From positions 806,001 to 870,000 of the forward strand of contig JAXRKN010000042.1 of NCBI GenBank assembly GCA_038502055.1: 64,000 nucleotides of DNA. Direction: 5' to 3'. This document shows, in pieces, positions 48,604 through 59,534 of the stretch. Under the pieces are notes generated by a model. That model saw only the letters and a program-made list of their open reading frames with translations, had not been told where the DNA came from and did not search any database. Origin of the DNA: Tanytarsus gracilentus (taxonomy: Eukaryota; Arthropoda; Insecta; Diptera; Chironomidae). A program made the position numbers and the translations under genes. Position 1 is the stretch's first letter, and the number at the start of each line of letters is the position of its first letter.

Positions 48604-51600
48604 ATGTCTATGAGTCGTTTAAACTTGGAAATTCCTATCCTGGACGAGAATCAACGCTCTCCAAAGTAAACATTTAATTTATTTGTTGCTAAAATTAGTT
48701 TTAAATTTTTAATTTTATTCAGAACTGCTGAAAGCCAACGCAATCACGTGGAAAGAATGTAAGTTGCAATGTTTTAAAAAATTTTAAGAGTTAGTAATTT
48801 TTATTCAGCACTTGATTTTTTTTATAAACATAGAAGTAAAAAATCCTTAAAAATGTTTTTCCCGTTCTTTTTCCTCTTATATATATTAACCATAATCAAT
48901 ATCTTAAGACTGCGTAAATTTTTTAATTTTGATTTTTAAAGTTTTTTGTTTCTTCCATTACTAACTCTTTTAAAATTGGGACTCGGTTGACTCTAAAGAA
49001 AATGCTGCAAAAGTTAATTAAATTATTTCTTTCTTTTGATATTAATCAACGTTTAATTTAAATCTCACATATGGTTTTTAGCTGAATCTGTTTGCTGAAT
49101 CTAAATCTTGCAGGTGAAAAAATTTCCCGCACTTTTTTGCGCTCTAACTTTAAATTTTAAATTTTTTTACAACCATCGCCAAGTCCTTATATTTTTAATT
49201 AAATTTTATAAATTTTTTTAACAATTTCTAACACAGTTTGTTCGCAAGGAATCTTCAAGGTAAGTTTTTATTTTATTTATTTAAAATAAAAAATAAATTG
49301 ATTTAGGGTAGTTAATCATTACTTCGTCATTTTTCCATAAAATCCATATTCAACTGCAAAAAATCTATGTGAGAGAAGGACGCGGGACAAAAGTTGATGG
49401 TCACACTTTGCATAGATAATATACATGCTGTGACTATCTGCGACACCTCTTTAGAATTTTGATTTGAGTTTTAGTTTTCGAGTTATAGCCATTTGAAGTT
49501 TTGGTCTACTGACCCGTCAAAAATCAACTTTTTCATCAAAGTTGTAAATTTTTTTCTTTATTTGAGCTGCGACTACTTCATAAATAAAATTATTTTTTGC
49601 TTAAGTTAGTTGTGGATTGTTGAAAGTCAATAGTTTGTAAAAAAATAATTTTTGGTCTACTGACCCGTGTACTTCTCTCGAACGACGCGAGTCAATATTC
49701 AGAAAATGAAGTCATTTTATAAGCATTTTAGCCTCTCTGGTGCTTGATAAAATTTTCAAAGGTACCCAGTTAAATTTGCTTTATTTTTCTACACAAACTT
49801 TGTCTTGGTACCGTATATTTTTGTTTCTTGCTTAAAATAATATTAAACAAAAATCTTAGAGGACGAAGTTATATTTAGACGAAGTAATGATTAACTACCC
49901 TATATCTGTTTCAATTCAATTCTATAAACATACAATATCTTTAGGTACAACAAGAGCACAGAGAGCAGAAGAACGGTAAGGCAACTAAAATTTAAAAATT
50001 ATTTGATACATATAGCTTAGCTGTTTATATGGGGGGCGAATCACGAAGATATAAATTTTATATCTTTTATATCATTTATATAAATTTGATTTGCCTGTGA
50101 ATTGACAATTGGCAGAGGGAAGGTAATTAGTTGGCACGTCTGTAACCATCTTCTAGCCTTCACGATGCCAATTTGATAACATTGTTTTGCCGCTTTCCTT
50201 TTAAAACCAAACATGAAACATTGCAAGAAACATTGCTTTGCCATTTTTGGTGCTAAAAGAGTACTCAGTCAGACTTCAAAATAAATGTTTTAATAAATAT
50301 TATTTTTTTAGGATAAACGAAGTTCCTGCCATTGATGCGCCTGAAGAAGCAGCTGCCGAGGAAATGGTCGACGATCCTCCGGTGCCCATGAACTTGGAAG
50401 GTAGGGAATCTTTCTTTAAAACAGATAGGGTCCCTGTACATAATTTCTTAGTGATCATAATTTCTTAGTAAAATTTCATATTGCGATAACTTTTTGTCTT
50501 CAAATCCAAATGCCTAACTTCAAGGGTTTATTCTGCGTGTTTTATCATTCTACACAATTGTCATGAAGGTTCGACAGAATTTTAAGGACGATAAATGCCA
50601 TAAAAGCTTTAAATTAGATTTTCCATACATCGATAGCCTTCGCATATTTCATTGATTTTCTTTAAGAAAATCACTTAATTATTTATGCATTAAATTTTTT
50701 TTGTGTCTATTAAGTATCAAGGATTTAAATTATTAGTTTGATGTTCATCCAAAATGATGCCGTAGCGCGTAGCCTTAAAAATGACCTTTTAAAGGTGCTC
50801 ATAATTTCTTAGTTGATTTGCTCATAATTTCTTAGTAAATTTTGGTGAAGCAGTCTTTGGAATTTGATAAAAAAAATTACTTGATTTGGCTATAAAAATT
50901 ATTTTTGGGGTGTGAACATGCTGAAAATAATCTGAAAACAAGTATTTTAAGGTATTGCTGACAAATATGAAGGAAATTGGGTGTCATAGGCAACAAGCAC
51001 TGTCTTGGAAGTTGAACTGTCATTTTTGACATAGGAAAGTGCATTAAGTGCTTATAGACAAGGTTGTGTTCAATGAAAATAAAAAAAATTATTGCTGGAA
51101 CTAAGATCCAGCGCTGGACATGGAAATGAGAACCAGTTTAACATAAATTTATTAATACAAAAAAATCTAATAAAATTAAAATTTTGGGAAGTGGAAGTGC
51201 AAAAGGCGATGCCAGCGGAACTAAGATCCAGTTCATCGGAAATGGATATCAACGGAACTATAAGATTAAATATTTGCAATTATGAAATGCAATAGCTAGG
51301 CAGGAACATGATCCAAATTAAATTATTACTAGCTTTAATCACGACTGAATGAGTTATTCCTGATGGTAAAAATTGATTGCTTAACTGGAAAGGCTTTTTG
51401 CCTAACTTAAACTTTCATTTTATTTCACCTTTTACCCTCGTAGCACAAGAAAACTCTTTTTTTACTCTTTAAGAGCTCTTTAAAAGAGTTGTTGCTAAAA
51501 AGAACTCTAAAAGAACTCTTTTTGAGCTCTTTTTTAGTGCTTTTTGATAAAAACTCTTTTTTAACTCCCTTAAAAGAGTTCTTTTAGAGCTCTTTTTCAA

Positions 51601-54600
51601 CTCTTTTTTAGAGAAATTTTTTAAAATTCGAAGTACTCTTTTTTAACTCCTTAAAAAGAGTTCTTTTAGAGCTCTTTTTCCACTCTTTTTTAGAGAAATT
51701 TTTAAAATTCAAAATACTCTTTTTTAACTCCTTAAAAAGAGTTCTTTTAGAGCTCTTTTTTTTATTTTTATCATTTTTTTCTCCTTATTCTTTTAGAGCT
51801 CTTTTTCAACTCTTTTTTAGAGAAATTTTTAAAATTCAAAATACTCTTTTTTAACTCCTTAAAAAGAGTTCTTTTAGAGCTCTTTTTCCACTCTTTTTTA
51901 GAGTTAATTTTTAAAATTCAAAATACTCTTTTTTAACTCCTTAAAAAGAGTTCTTTTAGAGCTCTTTTTCAACTCTTTTTTAGAGTTAATTTTCTTTACT
52001 AAAATTACTCTTTTTTTACTCTAAAAAAGAATTCTTTAAGAGCTCTTTTTCCACTCTTTTTTAGAGAAAATTTTTAAAATTCAAAGTACTCTTTTTTACG
52101 CTAAAAAAGAGCTCTTTAAGAACTCTTTTTTAACTCTTTTTTAGAGTTAATTTTTCTTTGCTAAAATTACTCTTTTTTTACTCTAAAAAAGAATTCTTTA
52201 AGAGCTCTTTTTCCACTCTTTTTTAGAGAAAATTTTTAAAATTCAAAGTACTCTTTTTTTACTCTAAAAAAGAATTCTTTAAGAGCTCTTTTTTAACTCT
52301 TTTTTAGAGTTAATTTTTCTTTGCTAAAATTACTCTTTTTTTACTCTAAAAAAGAATTAATTTAGAGCTCTTTTTCAACTCTTTTTTAGAGTTAATTTTC
52401 TTTACTAAAATTACTCTTTTTTTACTCTAAAAAGAATTCTTTAAGAGCTCTTTTTCAACTCTTTTTTAGAGTTAATTTTTCTTTGCTAAAATTACTCTTT
52501 TTTTACTTTGAAAAAGAATTCTTTTAGAGCTCTTTTTCAACTCTTTTTTAGAGTTATTTTTCTTTGCTAAAATTACTCTTTTGTTACTCTAAAAAAGAAT
52601 TCTTTTAGAGCTCTTTTTTAACTCTTTTTTAGAGTTAATTTTCTTTACTAAAATTACTCTTTTTTACTCTAAAATAGAGTTCTTTAAGAGCTCTTTTTCA
52701 ACTCTTTTTAAGAGTTAATTTTTCTTTACTAAAATTACTCTTTTTTTACTCTTAAATAGAGTTCTTTAAGAGCTTTTTTCAACTCTTTTTTAGAGTTAAT
52801 TTTATAAAAATCAAATCACTCTCTTTTCACTCTTAAATAGAGTTCTTTTAGAGCTCCCTTTCAACTCTTTTTTAGAGTTAATTTTATAAAAATCAAATCA
52901 TTCTAAAAAAGAGTTCTTTTAGAGCTTTTTTTCAGCTCTTTTTTAGAGTAAATTTTCTTTACTAAAATTTCTCTTTTTTAACTCCTTAAAAAGAATTCTT
53001 TTAGAGCTCTTTTTCAACTCTTTTTTAGAGTTAATTTTTCTTTACTAAAATTACTCTTTTTTTACTCTAAAATAGAGTTCTTTAAGAGCTCTTTTTCAAC
53101 TCTTTTTTAGAGTAGATAATTTCGGATTCAAAGGACTCTTTTTTAGGAGTTATGAAAGAGTTCTTTTAGAGCACTTTATCAATTCTTAATTGTAGCAAAA
53201 AAAATTAGAATTGAAAGTTTTCTTTTTTAACTCATACGAATGAGTTTTTTCAAAGCCTTAGTTCTGAAAATAGATACTATGGGCATGATTGGTTATCCAT
53301 AATATCACAAATTATTTTCTTAAACCAAGTGAGGTGTCGAAATCTCGGAGGAACGGTTAAACCGACATACGGATGAAAAAAACGATCGTATAAAAGTTAA
53401 ACGTTAAAAGTTAAGTAATTTTAGGAGTTTTAATATGCACCTCATTTAAAGCTGTTTTGCGGCCAATGCTAGTCTGGTCAAAGTCGCTGAATTTTTGATA
53501 TGTTGTAGAGGAAGGTTCAATGCAGAGAATAAAATTTTGTTTTACCTAAAATTATGGATCTTGGTTAAAGGACAAATTGAAGGTATTCTTGAACCACTGT
53601 GTAATACAAAGTTTATAACTTTTCAAATTTGAAATTATTTTTTTAACTTATTAAAAGAGGCTTTAAAAAGCTTTTTTCAAAAAAGTTTAATTAAATATAA
53701 TTTAAAATTCAAGTTTCAAACAAAATAAAATATAAATGTTCAATACGTTGACAAATTTAAATTTTGCTTGAAATTATACGGTATTAATTTACGAAATATC
53801 GTACTTTCTAGTATTGCACAACTTAAATATGTCATTTAGTCAAACAGTTTATAAATAAATATTTGCTGCAGTAGCCCAGTCGGTTAAGCGCTCGCGTAGG
53901 AGAAAATGGATCGGAAGAGTCACGGTTCGAATCCTAACATCGTAAGTATAAAAAAAACTTCAAAATTTTACTAACTTATATTTCTCACACTCAGGAGCAA
54001 AAAAGAAGACATGAAACCAAAAAAAATAAGGATCGAGGTTAATTAAACTAACAAAAAAAGTGGAACGGATGGAAAATGAACAACTCTTAAAGAGTTCTAA
54101 AAAAAGAGCTCTTAAAGAGTTCTAAAAAAAGAGCTCTTAAAGAGTTCTAAAAAAAGAGCTCTTAAAAAATCCTAAAAAAGAGCTCTTAAAAGAACACAAA
54201 AAAAGAGCTCTAAAAGAATGAGAAAAAAGAGATCTGAAAAGAAAAATGAAAAAATATTTTTTTATTTTGAGTTTTTTTGAGCTCTTTTAAAGAGCTCTTT
54301 AAGTGTTCTTTTAGAGCTCTTTTTTTACGAAAAAAAAGAGTTAAAAAAGAGCTTTGGGACCTTCAAAAAGAGCTCTTTTTAAGAGCTCTAAAAGAACTCT
54401 TTAAGAGCTCTTAAAAAGAGTTCTAAAAACGTGCTAAAATATTTTTAGCACTCTTTTTTAAGAGCTCTAAAAGAACTCTTTAAGAGCTCTAAAAAAGAGC
54501 TCCAAAAAAGAGCTCTTTTTGAAGGTCCCAAAGCTCTTTTTTAACTCTTTTTTTTGGCAAAAAAGAGTTAATAAAGAGTAAAAAAAGAGTTCTTTCAAAG

Positions 54601-57449
54601 AGCTCAAAAAGAGCTCCAAAAGAGTTCGCTTGTGCTACGAGGGTAATGCATTGATGCTTAAAAATGAGATGTTATTTTAAAGGAATTTTCTGTCATATTG
54701 CTCGACCTTTTTTCAGCGTGTTGGACATAAAATTATTTCTGCAAGTGTTATAACAAGAATCACAAGCTTCAAACGGCTTTTAAAATAAGGTATCAATTGT
54801 GATTAATCTTGTGGTCTTTTTTAGTCTTTTGATTTAATTTACACATAAAACAAGAATATTTTATGAAGTTTAAGCATATATCATGCTGCATGCTGGTTTA
54901 GCAACTCTGAAATATTTTTACTTAAAATCTTGATATGTTTTCCAACAATTAAAATATGCATAACATGCCTTTTTGGTTATTGCTTTCAAGTCTAAAATTG
55001 ATTTAACTTTCTACTAAGAAATTATGAGCAAATTTACTAAGAAATTATGGACATCAACTAAGAAATTATGAGCAAGATAAAACGCCATTTTTAAGGATGA
55101 ACGTGGCAACGCAAAATTTTGATAAAGGTCTTGAATTAAAGATAAACACATTAGCTACACGAAAAATATATTTTTGTTGAATTTCATCAGTGCCATCAGT
55201 AGGAATTTACAGTTTTAAATTTAATTTTCACGGTTTACTAAAAATAATAAAATTAACAGCAACAGTAAAACACATAGAAAAATTTAAACCCGAAAAAATC
55301 AAAAAAACGATTTAAAAACCATTGATTGATCGAAGTCGACTGGAGTCGATTTTAGTCGATCGAAAAAATTATCGACCGACTGGAGTCGATTTTAGTCGAT
55401 CGAAAAAATTATCGACCGACTGGAGTCGATTTTAGTCGATCGAAAAAATCATCGACCGACTGGAGTCGACTGCAGTCGATCGAAAAAATTATCGACCGAC
55501 TGGAGTCGATTTTAGTCGATCGAAAAAATCATCGACCGACTGGAGTCGACTGCAGTCGATCGAAAAAATTATCGACCGACTGGAGTCGATTTTAGTCGAT
55601 CGAAAAAATTATCGACCGACTGCAGTCGATTTTAGTCGATCGAAAAAATCATCGACCGACTCCATTTTTCGATCGACCGACCGATTTTCGATCGATCGAC
55701 TTAAACCTCTGATTTAAATTAGTATTTTGAAAGTTCATCGGCGATCATTAGGGTTGGGGTGAAATAAATAAATTTGACCTATTTTTTTTTGTTATTTAAG
55801 CAAGATTGAGACTTAAACTAAAAATTGCTTCGAACAAAAGTATTTTAATATTCTGAATGGTACACCACCATGGTGGCATTATATTTGTACTGAATTTAAT
55901 TTTTAAGCCTTAATTTGAATTTTTATAAATTTATGGTCTTGCAATCAAGTTCAGAAAGATTATGATACAACCAAAATAGATCTCAAACTCCCATCTATAT
56001 TGTACTAGATTTTTTATGCCTTGCTCAAAACCCACTATTGAGTGTTGCCACGTAAGTCATCGTTTCAGATTAGTATTTGAAAAAATCAGGAGATGAGAAA
56101 TTCTTAGTGAACAGTCGTGGTGATCAGCAGTAGTGGTTTCAAATTTTATAAAAAATTTAATATATTTCTCGAATTTTTAAAGATTAGTTGCCAACATTTA
56201 GAATAAAAATTAAAAAATATTTAATCGATTTCTAACTCAACAATTGCCTCCAAAACCCTAATTTCGTCAGAAATTTAAAAAATTATTTTTTTCAAAAAAT
56301 CAGTTTAAGTCAATTTAATTTTGAGTATTTTTGATAATCCAAAAAGTTGATTTGAAAATGAGCTTAGTAGATTTTAACTTAATAGTTGATTTTAGTCCAT
56401 ATTTTTGATGCTTGGCCTAAAGAACTAGTACTTCTATGTTCCTCGGACCTGTTTATGGCACGACCTATGGTCACGACGATTTAAGATGAAAATGTAATTA
56501 ATTCAATGGAATTTTTTGTAATGTAGGTAATATAATTTTTAACCTAAGGACAGAGTTGGATGTTAACTTTTTATTTAAAGGAAAGAGGGTTGCGTTTGTC
56601 CTGGTTTAATAACCAGAGTGCTATTCAAAAGTTTACAGATACAGATACAGAATGTAACTGTCTATCTCTGACTATTTTCTCTAATGACATTGTTCGTCAA
56701 TTTTTAATAAATTTCCCTCTTTTTCATTCGGTTTAAATTGAAGTTTAATTAATTAAAAACTAATATTAACTTTTATTTATAGAGATGCTAATAAGAACGA
56801 AGATCACGGAGCGGGCCGTCAAAAAAATGAAAGCGGCATTGATTCCATATGTAAATTATTTATATTAATTTAATTTTGAATCTAAAACTTTTTTCTAACT
56901 TAAAGATTGTCAAACAAACCAGACTACGACACCGAAAATCCGATGTAATTAATGTTTTTAAAATTTACTCAAAAAATTTTAAATTTAACCCACTTTATTT
57001 TAACGGTTATTTTTTCTAAATTTTAATAGGTAATAATCAACAAGCGACTTGATGAGGAAATTTTAATAATATTAGGGACCAGAGCGTTTGAGGAATTCGT
57101 GTCTTTTTGTGACTATGGACTGGACAATGGGTGGGTGTGCGATGCATGCAAAGAGGTGTTTCATCGAGGCACGGCATTTGCGCATCACATACTCGATGAA
57201 CACCTCAAGTTGCATGGCACAATTGACCAATTACTGACAAAAGTAACAGAGGACTGGAAGCACGGACGCAGACATGACTATATGTGTAAATTTTGCCCTA
57301 TTCGTTCAGATACTCGACTCTTTACGAATAGGGAAAAATTTTTAAGACACATTAAAAATGACCATTTACTTGACGATCACAAGAGACTGAAAAAAGAAGC
57401 TGTTCAGTTTATTTTGGACGATTTTGGATGGACACCTGACGATAACTGA
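48604..57449 (+). CDS. C2H2 zinc-finger protein, 8 exons across 8.8 kb
   Basis: Predicted exons are 48604-48665, 48723-48758, 49237-49259 (23 bp), 49945-49975 (31 bp), 50312-50400, 56783-56850, 56906-56944 and 57030-57449. All have GT-AG junctions and consistent phase, giving 255 residues. The N-terminal half is low-complexity, with an acidic Ala/Pro/Glu stretch (APEEAAAEEMVDDPPVP). The last exon has two zinc-finger-like modules: C153-x2-C156-x12-H169-x4-H174, and C202-x2-C205-x17-H223-x4-H228, the second with a longer loop than classical. A DNA- or RNA-binding role is likely but unproven. An acceptor (TTTTCTAG) just before the ATG suggests an upstream 5' UTR exon. Exon 6 has two adjacent acceptors (TATAG, AGAG) that would change the frame. 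Intron 5 (6.4 kb) is packed with repeats. AATAAA lies at 57544-57549. The small 5' exons are the weakest part. Confidence 0.72.
49306..49900. mobile_element. TA-flanked MITE in intron 3 of the zinc-finger gene
   Basis: The tip GGGTAGTTAATCATTACTTC (23 bp continuing GTC) is repeated exactly in inverse orientation at 49878-49900, with TA on both sides (49304-49305 and 49901-49902). The 595-bp body has no coding frame but carries the phrase TTTGGTCTACTGACCCGT twice. Features fit a Tc1/mariner-type non-autonomous element. Confidence 0.9.
51434..54644. mobile_element. Foldback element F1 with AGAGCTCTTTT arrays
   Basis: The tips are ACCCTCGTAGCACAAG (51434) and the exact inverse CTTGTGCTACGAGGGT (54644). 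The left arm (to about 53250) is a tandem array of units such as AGAGTTCTTTTAGAGCTCTT, many with an interposed TAGAGTTAATTTTCTTTAC segment (about 65-130 bp higher-order period). The right arm (54078-54620) has the same words inverted. The 53260-54075 core is AT-rich and contains a tRNA-like A/B-box pair. There is no transposase frame. Confidence 0.9.
53864..53945 (+). repeat. tRNA-like (SINE-head) sequence with A and B boxes
   Basis: TAGCCCAGTCGG (53872-53883) matches the tRNA A box and GGTTCGAATCC (53924-53934) the B box, 40 bp apart. The acceptor and T stems do not pair (GCTGCAG against the sequence after the B box), so it is not a working tRNA. A Pol III-type SINE head or decayed tRNA copy is most likely. 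Confidence 0.6.
55341..55710 (+). repeat. 40-bp CGATCGA tandem array, 8 exact-length units
   Basis: Units of exactly 40 bp start at 55341, 55381, 55421, 55461, 55501, 55541, 55581 and 55621. Units 3-4 and 5-6 form an 80-bp higher-order pair, marked by GTCGATTTTAG versus GTCGACTGCAG. The array ends in CGATCGATCGACTTAAACCT, as at 48322. It has no spacers, so it is a satellite and not a CRISPR array. Confidence 0.93.
55735..56780. other. Repeat-poor end of intron 5
   Basis: AT-rich intron sequence before exon 6 of the zinc-finger gene. I saw no further element, array or exon. Confidence 0.45.
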
Positions 57450-57559
57450 GCAGCTTCTAAGGACTTCTGTATTGTTTTTGTGACTTGTTGGTCCTTCCTG
57501 TCACGTTCAAATGATGTCTTTAGTCTTTAGTGTTAAATTATAAAATAAAATATTAAAAA

Positions 57560-58200
57560 AGTAAAGCCCCACATTGTTGATTAATAAAAAATTCTGCCCG
57601 TTAAAAATGAGAGTAAAGAGCTATAAATTACTGTTTTTTCATGAACCCTATAAATGTTTCGTAGTCCTTTGAGTATTCATTGCAGATGAAAGTTAAAAAA
57701 ATTATCAAAAACTAATGTTTGGGAATGTTTCAAAATAGTATCGCTACAACTATTTTTTGGAGCGTTTATTTTTTCATTTAGTGTCAATAAGTACCTGGCT
57801 TACCTGGCTAGTTAAATAAATGTTCTCATTAGAACAAAAAAAAACTTTTTTTTATTAACTTTGTTGAGTGACTGAAATGAAAAATCTTTTACAGCTTTGA
57901 AGTAATAAATTTAATCAAAAATGTGGTAAGATTGACTTATATTTTATATTCTATCACGGCTTAAGGAATATTTAAAAATCCTTAATATTTTTCAATCAAA
58001 ATTTATAGCAAAACAAGTAGGGATCAACAGTGCGCCGCATTCTCAGTTTCACTGTTCACTTTGCAAAAAGCTCCTCAGAACTACTCCTCTTCCGTATGGC
58101 TCCGCATTTGAATTATTTTAGATAATAGAGTTCAAGATTAACACACGATTGTGCTTTTGTCCGCTGGTAAAATAATTTTAATATTTTTCAACCAACTCTT
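57560..58200. other. Intergenic spacer with an inverted fragment of repeat sequence
   Basis: No gene seen. At 58030-58110 words such as GCGCCGCATTCTCAGTTTC, TTTGCAAAAAGCTCC and CCGTATGGCT are the inverse of 36040-36110. That block is therefore another dispersed repeat, lying next to family R1. Confidence 0.55.
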
Positions 58201-58206
58201 TGAATG

Positions 58207-58908
58207 AACAAGATGAGTCTGCAAACGGCGTTGCCATTTCCAATAGCTCCGCATAGATTAGTATCCTACTCCATTGCAATGGGCATTAGTGGCACTCTTG
58301 GTTAATCATGATAGACATTCCTCAAAAATCATTAATGTCAACCGATTCTTGGTCCGATGACGAGTTCAACGATACCCATGAAGCCATAGTTCTGAAAAAT
58401 TGACATTAGTGGCAATCCTGACCGGCCATGATGGACATTCCTCAAAAATCATCAATGCCAATTGATTCCTGATCGAATCACGAGTTCAACGACACCCATG
58501 AAGCCATATAAGAGAAAATTTGTATAAAAAAGGATATTTTTGCACTCAGGGACGGTCCTTGGAAGGTTGTACCTCAAAACTAAATACTTCTTGCACAACT
58601 AAAGCCAAAACCCCATCTTTAACCACAAACCCGAGTCAAATCTGACCAGCCGTTCTTGAGATATGGCGTTCACTAAGATCGTAAGAAAGTGAGAAAGTGA
58701 GAAAGTAAGAAAGTAAGAAAGTAAGATGACTTAAATGGCTCTAACTCCTCGTATGATCAACCGATTTCAAATCTGTTTTCGCCAGTTTGTAGGGTTTGGC
58801 TAGGCCTATCATTTGAGTATATGTTTTGATATTGCACAATGTAATGTCTTGGCACTAGGGGTCGAAAACAGGTTTTGGAAAAATCCAAAATTAATATAAA
58901 GCGGAGCT
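58207..58908 (-). repeat. Dispersed repeat family R1, copy 2
   Basis: Inverse of 6438-7274 along nearly its whole length, including TAGTGCCAAGACATTACATT (inverted) and the CTTACTTTCT repeat. It has two copies of the 120-bp subrepeat instead of three. Identity looks high but indels are present. Confidence 0.85.
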
Positions 58909-58959
58909 TTAAAAAATATATTTTCAATTCAAAACAACTCAAACAATTAATTAAAAGAC

Positions 58960-59090
58960 TTAACCATTTTCTTAGATGACTATAACAATTTCCTTAAAAG
59001 CTTAACCATTTTCTTTGAGGTTTAACCATTTCCCTTTGAAGCTTAACCATTTTCTTAGGAGCTTAACCATTTTTTTTAATTTAATTTTTA
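58960..59090. repeat. Short tandem repeat GCTTAACCATTTTCTTAGGA
   Basis: Around five degenerate units of about 20-30 bp sharing TTAACCATTTTCTT, next to repeat R1 copy 2. Confidence 0.75.
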
Positions 59091-59534
59091 TTTTTTAAAG
59101 CAAATTAGGAAGCAATTAACATTAGCAATTTACAGGCCTGCATAAAGTACGCGAGAGAGTTTTCTCCAATCGAGCTGAAACTTAGATATTATTATGACCT
59201 AATTGTGACTATTTGTGACGCACTCTCCATTTTTTTGACACCCTTTATTTTTTGAGTTTTGGACTCTTCAAAATTTTGAGCTTTCTCTCGTGTATTTTAT
59301 GAAAAGTGTGCGAGAGAATCTTTGAAAATTCATTTTATTTAAAATGTTTTTATGTTAATTAATAGCATTTTATGTGACTATTTTTGACATGTTAAAAGTT
59401 TTTGAATTTGATCAAATGTCAAAAAGTTAGAGCCAGTTCAAATTTAAGAGCTAAAAGACGCTTTTTCTAAAAAAGAGAATTTTTCAAAAAAAAAACTTTT
59501 CAAAAATATTTTTGCATTTTCTTTTAGCATTTAT

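Larger units (their letters stand above)
50430..55265. mobile_element. Diverged relative of element T1 containing foldback F1
   Basis: The left part (50430-51010) matches T1 in order but with many substitutions. The repeated word here is CTCATAATTTCTTAGT instead of ...TTCTGAGT. Inverted ACTAAGAAATTATGAGC copies lie at 55013-55076. Foldback F1 (51434-54644) sits inside. The ends are approximate and no target duplication was fixed. The whole lies in intron 5 of the zinc-finger gene. Confidence 0.72.

Noticed and set aside
53864..53945. A functional tRNA gene
   Set aside because: The A and B boxes match, but the acceptor and T stems do not pair.
55341..55660. CRISPR-like array
   Set aside because: The 40-bp units are contiguous with no unique spacers, and the genome is eukaryotic.
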